In this document: piece after piece, positions 45,116 to 54,372 of the stretch
Layout: each line of letters begins with the position of its first letter
Position numbering within the stretch: the stretch's first letter is position 1
Assembly: GCF_009905725.1 (NCBI RefSeq)
Contig: NZ_JAAAKV010000010.1
Coordinates: 160,938-224,937, forward strand
Length of the DNA stretch: 64,000 nt
Reading direction: 5' to 3'
Source: Emticicia sp. CRIBPO
GTDB lineage: Bacteria; Bacteroidota; Bacteroidia; Cytophagales; Spirosomataceae
Position numbers and translations under genes: made by a program
Notes under the pieces: model-generated
Told to the model about the DNA's origin: nothing
Databases searched by the model: none
Seen by the model: only the letters and a program-made list of their open reading frames with translations

Positions 45116-47239
45116 ATGAAAAGAATTGTTGTCATCATGGCTTCGGCAGTTTTGCTGGTAGCTGCCCAGATCTCTACCCGTAAAACGAACGAAGGGCCGT
45201 ATGAAGGCTGGCCCGAATACCTGGGCGGACCTGACAGGAATCATTACTCTTCTCTGACCCAGATCAATCCCGGCAATGTCAAAAACCTTAAAGTGGCCTG
45301 GTCGTATGAAACACCCGAAGCCGGGCAAATGCAGGTTAATCCCATCATTGTAGACGGAGTTCTGTTCGGTGTGACTTCTTCTGTGCAGGCTTTTGCTCTG
45401 GATGCTGCTACAGGCAAGGAAATCTGGCGTTTTGGTGATCCGCTTAAATCATGGTCCAGCACCAGTCGTGGCGTAACTTACTGGAGCGACGGCGAAGATA
45501 AGAGGATTCTCTATACCGTCGGGCCCAATTTATATGCATTAAATGCTAAAACAGGTAAGCCTGTTGAAAGTTTCGGTGACGGCGGAAAGATTGATTTGCA
45601 CACCGGACTGCCTGAAATCGCCAAGGATAAATTCCTTATTTCCAATACGCCGGGCACTCTTTTTGAAGACCTGATCATTATGCCGCTGCGTCTGTCTGAA
45701 GATGCCGATGCTGCCCCGGGCGACATCCGTGCTTTTAATGTCAGAACCGGTAAACTGGCCTGGACTTTTCATACGATTCCTTATCCGGGAGAGTTTGGCT
45801 ATGAGACCTTTCCTAAAGATGCCTATAAAAATACCTATACCGGAGCCGCCAATAACTGGGCAGGGATGTCAGTAGACCGTAAAAGAGGCATTGTGTATGT
45901 ACCGACAGGGTCAGCCGCTTATGACTTTTATGGTGGAAACCGCAAAGGAGCCAACCTGTTCTCCAACAGCCTGTTGGCCCTTGATGCTAAAACCGGGAAA
46001 AGAATCTGGCATTTCCAGACCACCCATCATGACATCTGGGACAGGGATCTGCCTGCACCTCCGAACCTGATCACCGTAACCAAAAACGGGAAGAAAATAG
46101 ATGCGGTAGCCCAGGTGACCAAGCAGGGATACGTTTTTGTTTTTGACCGGGTCACCGGTAAGCCTTTGTTCCCGATTAAGGAAATGCCTGCACCCAAATC
46201 TGCGTTGCCGGGTGAGCAGGCCTGGCCTACACAGCCCTTGCCAGTTTTACCCGCCCCTTTTGCCCGTCAGGCTCATACGCTGACAGAAAAAGACATCAGT
46301 CCTTATGCCAAAGACCGCGATTCGCTGATCATCAGGCTCAGAAAATATAAAAAACAACAATTTGCCCCGCCAAGCAAGGAAGGTACGGTGATCCTGCCGG
46401 GCTTCGACGGTGGAGCTGAATGGGGTGGGGCAGCGGCCGATCCCCAGGAAGGTATATTGTATGTCAACAGCAACGAAATGGCCTGGATCATGACCATGGT
46501 GGGTACACCTAAACAAAGCGAAATGTCAAATCAGAGTCCCGGTGAAAAAGTGTATTCAACGTATTGCATCGCCTGCCACGGGCCGGAACGCAAAGGAAAT
46601 GCAGTGAGCGGTTATCCGTCACTGGTCGACATCGGTGCTAAGAGAGACAGGGCATTTGTGTCTCAGCTGATCACCAATGGAAAAGGCATGATGCCCGGAT
46701 TCACAATGCTGACAGCCACTGAAAAGCAAGCCCTGGTCGCCTTCCTTTTTGGAGATGAAAAGAAAGAAGTAGCCGCTGCAACACCGAGCGGGCCTTCTAA
46801 AAAGCCGGTTTTACCTTACAGAAGTACCGGGTACAACAAATTCCTGGATGCCGGCGGATTGCCTGCCATTACACCACCATGGGGTACTTTGAACGCCATC
46901 GATCTCAATACCGGCAAGTATTTATGGAAAATACCTCTGGGAGAGGAGGTTTCTCTTAAAGCCAAAGGGATTAACAATTCCGGAACTGAGAATTACGGAG
47001 GGCCGGTAGTGACTGCCAGCGGGTTGTTGTTCATTGCTGCCACCAAAGATGAAAAATTCAGGGCCTTTGATAAGAAAACAGGAAAGTTGCTATGGGAAAC
47101 CCAGCTGCCGGCTGCCGGTTTTGCCACACCATCCACCTACCAGGTCAATGGTAAGCAATACATTGTTATCGCCTGCGGAGGAACAAAATTAGGAACCAAA
47201 AAAGGCAATCAATATGTAGCCTTTGCCTTACCTGACTAA
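45116..47239 (+). CDS. PQQ-dependent dehydrogenase with inserted cytochrome c domain (quinoprotein glucose/alcohol dehydrogenase-like)
   Basis: The 707-residue protein has a signal segment (VVIMASAVLLVAAQIS) and PQQ propeller blades (PGNVKNLKVAWSYETP, LDAATGKEIWRFGDPLKSWSS, LDAKTGKRIWHFQTTHHDIWDRDLPAPPNLI, the last typical of glucose and quinate dehydrogenases). A cytochrome c domain (CIACH, residues 484-488, then MMPGFTMLTATEKQALVAFLFG) is inserted between blades. It is a periplasmic sugar or alcohol dehydrogenase. It is the last gene of the susCD cluster, so it may oxidise the imported ligand. No PQQ synthesis genes are in the window. Confidence 0.88.
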   Translation: MKRIVVIMASAVLLVAAQISTRKTNEGPYEGWPEYLGGPDRNHYSSLTQINPGNVKNLKVAWSYETPEAGQMQVNPIIVDGVLFGVTSSVQAFALDAATGKEIWRFGDPLKSWSSTSRGVTYWSDGEDKRILYTVGPNLYALNAKTGKPVESFGDGGKIDLHTGLPEIAKDKFLISNTPGTLFEDLIIMPLRLSEDADAAPGDIRAFNVRTGKLAWTFHTIPYPGEFGYETFPKDAYKNTYTGAANNWAGMSVDRKRGIVYVPTGSAAYDFYGGNRKGANLFSNSLLALDAKTGKRIWHFQTTHHDIWDRDLPAPPNLITVTKNGKKIDAVAQVTKQGYVFVFDRVTGKPLFPIKEMPAPKSALPGEQAWPTQPLPVLPAPFARQAHTLTEKDISPYAKDRDSLIIRLRKYKKQQFAPPSKEGTVILPGFDGGAEWGGAAADPQEGILYVNSNEMAWIMTMVGTPKQSEMSNQSPGEKVYSTYCIACHGPERKGNAVSGYPSLVDIGAKRDRAFVSQLITNGKGMMPGFTMLTATEKQALVAFLFGDEKKEVAAATPSGPSKKPVLPYRSTGYNKFLDAGGLPAITPPWGTLNAIDLNTGKYLWKIPLGEEVSLKAKGINNSGTENYGGPVVTASGLLFIAATKDEKFRAFDKKTGKLLWETQLPAAGFATPSTYQVNGKQYIVIACGGTKLGTKKGNQYVAFALPD

Positions 47240-47251
47240 GCCCTACAAAAC

Positions 47252-47290
47252 AAAAAGCCCCGGTAAGCTTACGCCTGCCGGGACTTTTTT
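47252..47290 (+). terminator. Intrinsic terminator after the quinoprotein gene
   Basis: A 12-bp stem (AAAAAGCCCCGG with CCGGGACTTTTT, one G-T pair) and a T run end the susCD-quinoprotein operon 13 bases after its stop codon. Confidence 0.85.
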
Positions 47291-47341
47291 ATACATAAAA
47301 CTTATCTACTTTCTCCTTTTTCCCTTCTCCGTTTTCCGGAA

Positions 47342-48409
47342 TTATACCTTCCAAACCCAACCGAAAGTATCTTCTACTTTACCGGTACGGATATCATTAA
47401 GGGCTTTTTTCAACTGGCTTGATACCGACTGTTCTGTAATTTCAGGAAGGGCGTAGTCATTGCCTTCGAAGCCGATGGCTGCAAAAGGGGAAACCACTAC
47501 GGCTGTTCCTGCTCCGAACACTTCAGTAACGCTGCCTGACTGGATACCTGAAATGATTTCTTCAACAGAAATTTTTCTTTCTTCAGTTTCAAAGCCGAGA
47601 GATTTTGCCAGTTGCAATAAAGTATCCCTTGTAATCCCTTTAAGAATCGTACTGCTGGTATTTGGTGTGATCAGTTTGCCGTCTTTCACAAACATTACGT
47701 TCATGGTACCGGATTCTTCGAAATATTTATGTTCGATCGCATCAGTCCAAAGCAACTGGGTGTATCCCTGATCCTGGGCCAACTTGGCAGGATACAAAGA
47801 AGCGGCGTAGTTACCGGCACATTTGGCACTACCCACACCACCCGGAGCTGCACGGATGAATTCTGTCTCTACTTTCACTTTCGGAGGGGTAGAGTAGTAT
47901 TTTCCTGCAGGGCTCATGATGATCATAAACCTGTAATTTAAAGAAGGCCTTACACCAAGATATACATCACTTGCAAACATGAACGGACGCAGGTAAAGAG
48001 AGTTGTCCTCACCTTTAGGCACCCATGCTGCATCAATTCTCAAAAGTTCTTCCAGACCGCCGATAAAGATTTCTTCAGGGACCTGTGCCATACACATACG
48101 CTCGGCAGAGATGTTGAAGCGTTTAAAGTTTTCAAGAGGTCTGAACATCAGCACTTCGTCGTTTTCGTTTTTGAAAGCTTTCATACCTTCAAAAATAGAT
48201 TGTCCGTAATGCAGGGAGGCCAGAGCCGGGTTGTAGGCAATTTCACCGTAAGGTAAGATTTCGGGAGTTTGCCATACACCGTTGATACAGTCAGCCACAA
48301 GCATGTGATCAGTAAAAACTGATCCAAAAGAAATGTTCTGAGGATCAAACTCGCTGATCCTGCTTGCAGCGGCGTAAGTAATGTTGAAGTTCAATGTTTC
48401 GGCGGTCAT
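47342..48409 (-). CDS. ilvE: Branched-chain amino acid aminotransferase
   Basis: The 355-residue PLP enzyme carries the lysine Lys196 in GGVGSAKCAGNYAAS and the flanking signatures HYGQSIFEGMKAF, LYLRPFMFASD and GYTQLLWTDAIEHKYFEESGTMNVMFV. It makes valine, leucine and isoleucine from 2-oxo acids. It is monocistronic here, away from other ilv genes. No leader peptide was found in the 136 bases before it. Confidence 0.95.
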   Translation of the reverse strand: MTAETLNFNITYAAASRISEFDPQNISFGSVFTDHMLVADCINGVWQTPEILPYGEIAYNPALASLHYGQSIFEGMKAFKNENDEVLMFRPLENFKRFNISAERMCMAQVPEEIFIGGLEELLRIDAAWVPKGEDNSLYLRPFMFASDVYLGVRPSLNYRFMIIMSPAGKYYSTPPKVKVETEFIRAAPGGVGSAKCAGNYAASLYPAKLAQDQGYTQLLWTDAIEHKYFEESGTMNVMFVKDGKLITPNTSSTILKGITRDTLLQLAKSLGFETEERKISVEEIISGIQSGSVTEVFGAGTAVVVSPFAAIGFEGNDYALPEITEQSVSSQLKKALNDIRTGKVEDTFGWVWKV

Positions 48410-48663
48410 TATTGTACTGTTTATATCTAACTGATTATTTACTAACGAATAAGGAAATGCAATTTATTGATTTTTTTTTGATAGAATCAAGGAATTTTTA
48501 AAAAATAGTTGTCAAAACAAGTATTTTTTTCTGAACCCACACCAAATGCACGAATTAAGCAGGTTTTTAAACGTAAAATGCCCGGCTTTTGAAGGCCAGG
48601 CACTTATAATCAACGTTTCACAAAATAATAGGCGGGTTTACAAACAAGGTATTGGCGGACGGT

Positions 48664-50064
48664 TTATTGTCCCGGTAGTTTGTCTACCCACATTTCTTTA
48701 CGGTCAGCCCTTGGATTGTCCAGAGGGAATGAATTGGATAATAACTGTACTTGTTTATCTGCTACTTTCCTGGCGTTTGCCGAAGCTACCACGGGTTGTC
48801 CGGTGATCTGCTCAACAGCCACTTTTAAGAATGTTTCGTTCACATCTCCGAAAGGTTTGAAAGGAATGACATTGTCAGACACTTTAAAGTCCGGAGTAAA
48901 ACCGTCTTTGGTGCCGTAATTAGACTCTCCTTTGGCATTCACGGTTTTCAATACGATGGGCTGCATGCCCCATTTCCAGCGTTTTTTGCTATCTGAAATC
49001 GTAATCGAGCCCACATTTTTGCCATAGGTATTGCCTCCGATCAGGATCACATCCATAAATGGCTTCAGGTTATTAATGACCAGCTCACTGGCAGAAGCTG
49101 TACCGGATGATGTCAGGATGTATACCCTGTTCAGAGTCCCCAGGTTATTGGCTTCGTTTCTAAATTTGGTTTCAAAAACCTCAGGGCCATACTTATCGAC
49201 ATAAGCCTTGGTCATGGTCGTGTTCCATTCCTGTTTGTTCATGAGCAGGTTTGGATTAAGGTTTTTGACAATCAGTGAAGAAAGTATATCAGAAGAAGAA
49301 ATATATCCACCCGGATTGTATCTGAGGTCTAATACCAGCTCATTGACACCTTTGGCTTTGAAATCAGCAAAAGTTTGTCTCAGTTTGTCGTCATATTGTG
49401 TCAGAAACTGCAGGTAAACCAGGTAACCGATCTTTTTGTTACCTTTTTCAATCACTGTAGAATATTGTATCGGATCTGTCTGAAGCTCCGCCTTGGTCAT
49501 TGTCACTGTTTTGGTCGTATTGATTACCTCGCCGCCGGAATATTCTCCCAGGGTCACAGTCATTGTTTCTGCTGATAAAGCGGTGCCATAATTCTCAGGT
49601 GTAAGGTCTTTGCCATCCACCTGGGTGATAAAATCACCTCTTTTGATGCCTGCTTTTTCTGCAGGGCTGCCTTTCAGGGCATAGGCTATGGCCAGTGTTA
49701 CCTTTGTTTTGGCGGTATTGGAATAGAACGGGGCTGTTCTGATTCCCAAAGCGGTATTTTTACCATTCAGTGAATTCGTCAGCTCTTCAGAGCTCTCCTG
49801 TATCCATGAGAAACGGTCAAGTTCACCGGGTTTAACCAGAATAGATTCAAAATAATCATCAGGAGCCAAAGCAGTATTGGTTGCTGTTAATAACGGCATC
49901 TGGTCGGTCCACAAATAATAGGTTTTCATCTGCTCATGAATCCATTCGTCAACTTCCTTGGAAGTGGCGTCAGCCGGATCAATGTCTTCAGTCTTTTTAC
50001 AGGAACTGAATTGTAAAACCAGGAGTAAAAAAACGAGAGCTTTTAGTTTGGTAAGATGAATCAT
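48664..50064 (-). CDS. S41-family (CtpA/tail-specific) protease, lipoprotein
   Basis: The 466-residue protein starts with a lipobox (FSSC, Cys22) and KKTED. It has a PDZ-like domain (ALKGSPAEKAGIKRGDFITQVDGKDL, about residues 130-155) and an S41 peptidase domain: DLRYNPGGYISS near 247, ILTSSGTASASELVINNL (active-site Ser region, about 317-334), and NTYGKNVGS carrying the catalytic Lys349. It is probably a periplasmic or surface protease that acts on unfolded or tail-tagged proteins. Confidence 0.9.
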   Translation of the reverse strand: MIHLTKLKALVFLLLVLQFSSCKKTEDIDPADATSKEVDEWIHEQMKTYYLWTDQMPLLTATNTALAPDDYFESILVKPGELDRFSWIQESSEELTNSLNGKNTALGIRTAPFYSNTAKTKVTLAIAYALKGSPAEKAGIKRGDFITQVDGKDLTPENYGTALSAETMTVTLGEYSGGEVINTTKTVTMTKAELQTDPIQYSTVIEKGNKKIGYLVYLQFLTQYDDKLRQTFADFKAKGVNELVLDLRYNPGGYISSSDILSSLIVKNLNPNLLMNKQEWNTTMTKAYVDKYGPEVFETKFRNEANNLGTLNRVYILTSSGTASASELVINNLKPFMDVILIGGNTYGKNVGSITISDSKKRWKWGMQPIVLKTVNAKGESNYGTKDGFTPDFKVSDNVIPFKPFGDVNETFLKVAVEQITGQPVVASANARKVADKQVQLLSNSFPLDNPRADRKEMWVDKLPGQ

Positions 50065-50295
50065 TGTTTATATGGTTATTCATAACTATTTACGTAAATG
50101 TAAAACGAAAAGTTGTCAATAAAGTTACAATTTTATAAAAATACTGTCAAAAATCAACCAAATATAAAATGAAAAATGTGTTTTCTGTAAGGGAGACGTG
50201 ATATTTTTCACGGTTAAATTTACGACCTGACCGCGGCTGAAAGTACCTGAGAGCCTCTTATGAATCATAATTTTCAAAACACGAAGATTTAGGCC

Positions 50296-50303
50296 TAACT
50301 TTG
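50296..50303 (+). promoter_or_regulatory. -7 element of the radical SAM gene
   Basis: TAACTTTG fits TAnnTTTG and lies 16 bases before the TTG start at 50320, so the message would have a 5' leader of under 12 bases. No clear -33 TTG. Confidence 0.5.
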
Positions 50304-50319
50304 TACAAATTTTTGAGCA

Positions 50320-52518
50320 TTGAAAAACAGGATACTTTTAATCACCCCGCCGTTTACCCAGCTGAATACTCCTTATCCGGCTACGGCTTATATCAAGGGC
50401 TTTCTGAACACCCTGGCTTATGACTCAAGGCAGGCCGACCTCGGTATTGAGGTGATTTTAAAGTTGTTTTCTTCCAAAGGCCTGAGGAAAATCTTCGATT
50501 ACCTGGATGATTCCGATATGGAAATCTCAGATCAGGGTTTCAGGGTTTATTCACTTAAAAACGAATACCTGAAAACCATCGACCCGGTCATTTCCTTTCT
50601 TCAGAATAAAAACCAGACGCTTGCCCATGCCATTTGCGACCGCAGTTATCTGCCTGAAGCAGGCAGATTTGCCCAGCTCGATGACCTTGAATGGGCCTTC
50701 GGCACCATGGGAACGCATGACAAGGCCAGGCACCTGGCCACACTTTACCTGGAAGACCTGGGTGACCTGATCAAGGAAACGATTGATCCTCATTTTGGTT
50801 TCAGCCGCTACGCAGAAAGACTCGCAAGAACTGCCTCGGAATTTGATGAAATGCTGGAGTCGCTTGAGGAGGAAGAAACCATCATCACCGATATGCTGAT
50901 TGAGGCCCTGGATGAGCATTTGAATGAATTTAAGCCTTCTGTGGTCTGTATTACGGCCCCGTTTCCCGGCAATGTTTTCGGGGCATTCAAATGTGGCCAG
51001 TATATCAAGACACAATATCCGGACACCAGAATCATCTTCGGAGGAGGGTATGCCAACACGGAATTGAGAAGAATAAGCGACGAAAGGGTGTTTGATTTTA
51101 TCGATTATATCACCCTTGACGACGGCGAGGCTCCGTTGCAGCAATTGCTCGAACACCTGGAGGGCCTGAGAGAAAAGACAGAGCTGAAAAGGACCTTCAC
51201 TTTATCAGGCGGGGTTGTTTGTTATATCAATAATTCAAAAGATAAAGATATTCCTCAGCGGGAAGTGGGTACGCCTGATTACTCGGACCTTAAACTCAAC
51301 GATTATTTGTCGGTGATTGAGCTTGTCAACCCGATGCACAGGTTATGGAGTGACGGCCGCTGGAATAAACTGACCCTGGCACATGGATGTTACTGGGGCA
51401 AGTGTACTTTTTGTGACGTCAGCCTGGACTACATCAGCCGTTACGAGCCGGTCAATGCAGCTTTGTTGTGTGACAGGATAGAGGAAATTATCGGTCAGAC
51501 AGGCCAGAACGGTTTTCATTTTGTAGACGAAGCCGCTCCTCCGGCACTGATGCGTGACCTGGCCATTGAGATCATCAGACGCGGGCTGACCGTGATCTGG
51601 TGGACCAACATCCGATTCGAGAAGAGTTTTACGCCTGACCTCTGCCGTTTGCTCAAAGCCTCGGGTTGCATTGCTATTTCCGGTGGACTGGAAGTGGCCT
51701 CCGACCGCCTGCTTGACAAAATGAAAAAAGGAGTGACCGTGGCCCAGGTGGCCAGGGTGGCTGATGCCTTTACACAGTCGGGCATTATGGTGCATGCTTA
51801 CCTGATGTACGGATTTCCGACACAGACAGCCCAGGAAACGGTGGACTCGCTGGAAATGGTCAGGCAGTTATTCCAAAATGGAATATTGCAATCGGGCTTC
51901 TGGCATCAGTTTGCGATGACCGCCCATAGCCCGGTAGGTATTTCGCCGGAATCTTACGGTGTGCACAGCGTTGGTCCGAAATTTGGCGGGTTTGCAGAAA
52001 ACGACCTTTTTCATGAGGACCCTGAAGGAGCCGAGCACGAGTTGTTCTCAGAAGGACTGAAAGTTTCTCTCTTTAATTATATGCACGGTGCCGGTCTGGA
52101 AGAACACCATTCACACTGGTTTGATTTTGATATTCCTGAAACCAGTATTCCGGAAGATTATATTGAAAATTCTCTGAACGAAGAAACCAATCCTCCGTAC
52201 AGAAACAGTGACATTGTCATCTGGCTCGGGGGTAGTATTACAGAGAGTTCAGTAGTTGAACTGGAATACAAAAGAGGTAAATACAAAGAACAAACGCAGC
52301 TGATCTTTACCAGCAAGAAAAAGGAATGGTCACTATATACAGAAGAAAACATTGCCGGTTGGATAAGTGAGCTGATCGAAAGAGCTGCTCCCGGCAATGA
52401 GGGTATTCCTGTTTTTGAAGAAGTAAAAAAGTCTTTTCCTTCTCCTCTGACGTTTGAAACCTTTCTGGAGTCAGAAACCTGGGCTCTGCTTAGAGAAAAC
52501 GGACTTTTGGTGGTGTAA
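50320..52518 (+). CDS. B12-binding-domain radical SAM protein with unusual CX4CX2C cluster motif
   Basis: The 732-residue protein has an N-terminal domain with a B12-binding-like fold (VVCITAPFPGNVFGAFKCGQYIK, IIFGGGYANTELRRI) and a radical SAM domain with GCYWGKCTFCDVS. Its cluster cysteines are Cys357, Cys362 and Cys365 (CX4CX2C), not the common CX3CX2C. GGLEVASDRLLDKMKKGVT and HAYLMYGFPTQTAQETVDSL are typical radical SAM C-terminal motifs. Start is TTG 50320, shortly behind a TAACTTTG element. The substrate is unknown; no peptide precursor, sulfatase or methyltransferase partner lies next to it. Confidence 0.85.
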   Translation: MKNRILLITPPFTQLNTPYPATAYIKGFLNTLAYDSRQADLGIEVILKLFSSKGLRKIFDYLDDSDMEISDQGFRVYSLKNEYLKTIDPVISFLQNKNQTLAHAICDRSYLPEAGRFAQLDDLEWAFGTMGTHDKARHLATLYLEDLGDLIKETIDPHFGFSRYAERLARTASEFDEMLESLEEEETIITDMLIEALDEHLNEFKPSVVCITAPFPGNVFGAFKCGQYIKTQYPDTRIIFGGGYANTELRRISDERVFDFIDYITLDDGEAPLQQLLEHLEGLREKTELKRTFTLSGGVVCYINNSKDKDIPQREVGTPDYSDLKLNDYLSVIELVNPMHRLWSDGRWNKLTLAHGCYWGKCTFCDVSLDYISRYEPVNAALLCDRIEEIIGQTGQNGFHFVDEAAPPALMRDLAIEIIRRGLTVIWWTNIRFEKSFTPDLCRLLKASGCIAISGGLEVASDRLLDKMKKGVTVAQVARVADAFTQSGIMVHAYLMYGFPTQTAQETVDSLEMVRQLFQNGILQSGFWHQFAMTAHSPVGISPESYGVHSVGPKFGGFAENDLFHEDPEGAEHELFSEGLKVSLFNYMHGAGLEEHHSHWFDFDIPETSIPEDYIENSLNEETNPPYRNSDIVIWLGGSITESSVVELEYKRGKYKEQTQLIFTSKKKEWSLYTEENIAGWISELIERAAPGNEGIPVFEEVKKSFPSPLTFETFLESETWALLRENGLLVV

Positions 52519-52621
52519 ATTTTGAAAACATTATATAGTTAATTCAAACACCTTTTGTGTTCGGTTTCTTTACAGAACGTCACCAGTTTCAATGTAGTAA
52601 AGATCTCTGTTTTACCGGTTT

Positions 52622-53359
52622 TTACCAGGGTATTTCACCGGTTTCAGGGTTATTTTCTTCACTAAAGAATTTACCTGTGGCTCCGTCCTTGTCAATCAAG
52701 GCATATTTTACGATTCGTTTTCCGGCATCTTCGATACTGCCTGGTCCGCGATGACCGTTGAAATCTGTTTTGGTATATCCCGGGCAAACAGCATTTATTT
52801 TGAAAGCGGTATCTTTCAGTTCATAAGCCAAAACAACGGTAAACATATTCAGTGCTGATTTTGAAGAAAGATATACAACGCCTTTGTAGTCGTAGTATTT
52901 ATAGGCAGGGTCACTATGCAAGGTAATGGAACCCTGGCTTGAACTTACATTTACAATACGGGGTTCTGACGACTTTTTCAGTAAATCAATAAATGCCTGT
53001 GTCACTCTTACCACGCCATAGACATTGGCATCATAAGTCGCTTTAAACTGGTCAATAGTTGCGTCGAGTGCTGTTTGCGGGTAACCACCATAAATACCCG
53101 CGTTATTAATAAGGATGTCCAGTACTTTTGTTTTTTTGCCTATTTCTGAACGGGCATTTTTTACGGACTCATCATCCGTAATGTCAAGCTGAATAGCTTC
53201 TGCATTGTTTAGCCCCTCTGCTTTCAACTTATCCACAGCTTCCACACCGTTTTGTAAGTTACGGCTGCCGAGGTAAACATAAATTCCTTTTTGAGCAAGT
53301 TGCTTTACAACTTCAAAGCCAATGCTTTTGTTCGCTCCTGTTACTAATGCTGATTTCAT
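52622..53359 (-). CDS. Short-chain dehydrogenase/reductase
   Basis: The 245-residue protein has the SDR start SALVTGANKSIGFEVVKQL, LINNAGIYGG (NNAG), NVSSSQGSI and YLSSKSALN (catalytic Tyr and Lys), with VCPGYTKTDFNG afterwards. Substrate is not evident. It is next to a reverse-strand AraC regulator (68 bases upstream), which may regulate it. A TACTTTTG element lies 25 bases before its ATG (53384-53391, reverse strand). Confidence 0.9.
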   Translation of the reverse strand: MKSALVTGANKSIGFEVVKQLAQKGIYVYLGSRNLQNGVEAVDKLKAEGLNNAEAIQLDITDDESVKNARSEIGKKTKVLDILINNAGIYGGYPQTALDATIDQFKATYDANVYGVVRVTQAFIDLLKKSSEPRIVNVSSSQGSITLHSDPAYKYYDYKGVVYLSSKSALNMFTVVLAYELKDTAFKINAVCPGYTKTDFNGHRGPGSIEDAGKRIVKYALIDKDGATGKFFSEENNPETGEIPW

Positions 53360-53383
53360 TTCTTTGTTTTAAAATTAATGAAG

Positions 53384-53391
53384 CAAAAGTA
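53384..53391 (-). promoter_or_regulatory. -7 element of the SDR gene
   Basis: TACTTTTG on the reverse strand fits TAnnTTTG, 25 bases before the ATG. No TTG at the standard distance, so expression may depend on the AraC protein. Confidence 0.4.
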
Positions 53392-53426
53392 TCGTGCTAA
53401 AGAAGAAGGCAGATGGACAAATCACT

Positions 53427-54305
53427 TTATTTGCCCGACAAATCCTGGGTGTTTTCTAAAAACTCGGTTACGCTTTTACCCGTGCATTTTTTGAAGAGCT
53501 TAGAAAAATAATCGGGGTCATTAAATCCTAATTCGTACGCCAGTTCTTTTACAGAAAGATTTGAATAATGCAGTTTCCGTTGGGCTTCTACCATCAAACG
53601 GCCGGTGAAAAAATTCTTGGGCGAAACACCTGAGTATTCTTTTACAATGCGGTATAGACTGTTGGTGGTCAGGGCTAGTTTCTCAGCAATCGTGTGGATA
53701 GAGGGTTGCTCCATGAGGTGTGTTTCCACCACTAACTTAAACTCAATAAATTTTGACAAGTTCGCGTTCAAAACATTTGCCGGCTCCTGGTTTTTGAAAT
53801 AGGCACTGTTTAACTCTGCCAGTAATGAGTTCAGATAAGCTAATATTATTTCTGTGTCCGGTTGATTTTCATCTGTTTGAAGCAATTGATCTAAAATTTC
53901 AAAAACTCTTTGTACGCGTTGCCTGGCTGCGTCGCTAAGAATTATTTTTTGTGTGTTTAAAGGATTAACTAAAAAAGAAAATTGCTGCGGAAGCAACGCC
54001 AAAGTGTTTTCATCAAACAGTACCTTAAAATATTTAAGATTATCTGCATTATCGGGTGGTGTAAAAACCTGGTTAGGCATTGCAAAAAGCAATTGTCCGT
54101 CTGTGAGGGTAATGTCCTGTAAATCCAATTTATAGTTGATGGAGCCACTTTCAATGAGCACAATAAAATAGGAAGACAACCTGCGGGGTTGAAGAATTTT
54201 CTGTTGCATATCAGCAGACAGATAGGGGTTTTCGGTCGAGTTGAATTTTATGCCCATTTTATCTTGCTGTTGTTCGCTGTCATGTATTTCGTTTGTTTTC
54301 TGCAC
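53427..54305 (-). CDS. AraC-family transcription regulator
   Basis: The 292-residue protein has a cupin-like N-terminal part (SYFIVLIESGSINYKLDLQDITLTDGQLLFAMPNQVF) and a C-terminal double helix-turn-helix (IHTIAEKLALTTNSLYRIVKEYSG and LSVKELAYELGFNDPDYFSKLFKKCTGKSVTEF). The SDR gene downstream, on the same strand, is its most probable target. The ligand is unknown. Confidence 0.92.
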   Translation of the reverse strand: MQKTNEIHDSEQQQDKMGIKFNSTENPYLSADMQQKILQPRRLSSYFIVLIESGSINYKLDLQDITLTDGQLLFAMPNQVFTPPDNADNLKYFKVLFDENTLALLPQQFSFLVNPLNTQKIILSDAARQRVQRVFEILDQLLQTDENQPDTEIILAYLNSLLAELNSAYFKNQEPANVLNANLSKFIEFKLVVETHLMEQPSIHTIAEKLALTTNSLYRIVKEYSGVSPKNFFTGRLMVEAQRKLHYSNLSVKELAYELGFNDPDYFSKLFKKCTGKSVTEFLENTQDLSGK

Positions 54306-54372
54306 ATGGTATAGATTACTGGTTGAAGGGTAATTCCATATCCTTATCTATTCTTCGTTGGTACAGCAGAAC

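Noticed and set aside
50100..50319. Possible riboswitch or small precursor gene before the radical SAM gene
   Set aside because: A short GAGAGCCTCT hairpin is present, but no known riboswitch core or plausible peptide frame was found.
50551..51156. 201-residue frame antisense to the radical SAM gene
   Set aside because: The forward gene is well supported and the antisense frame has no recognisable domain.
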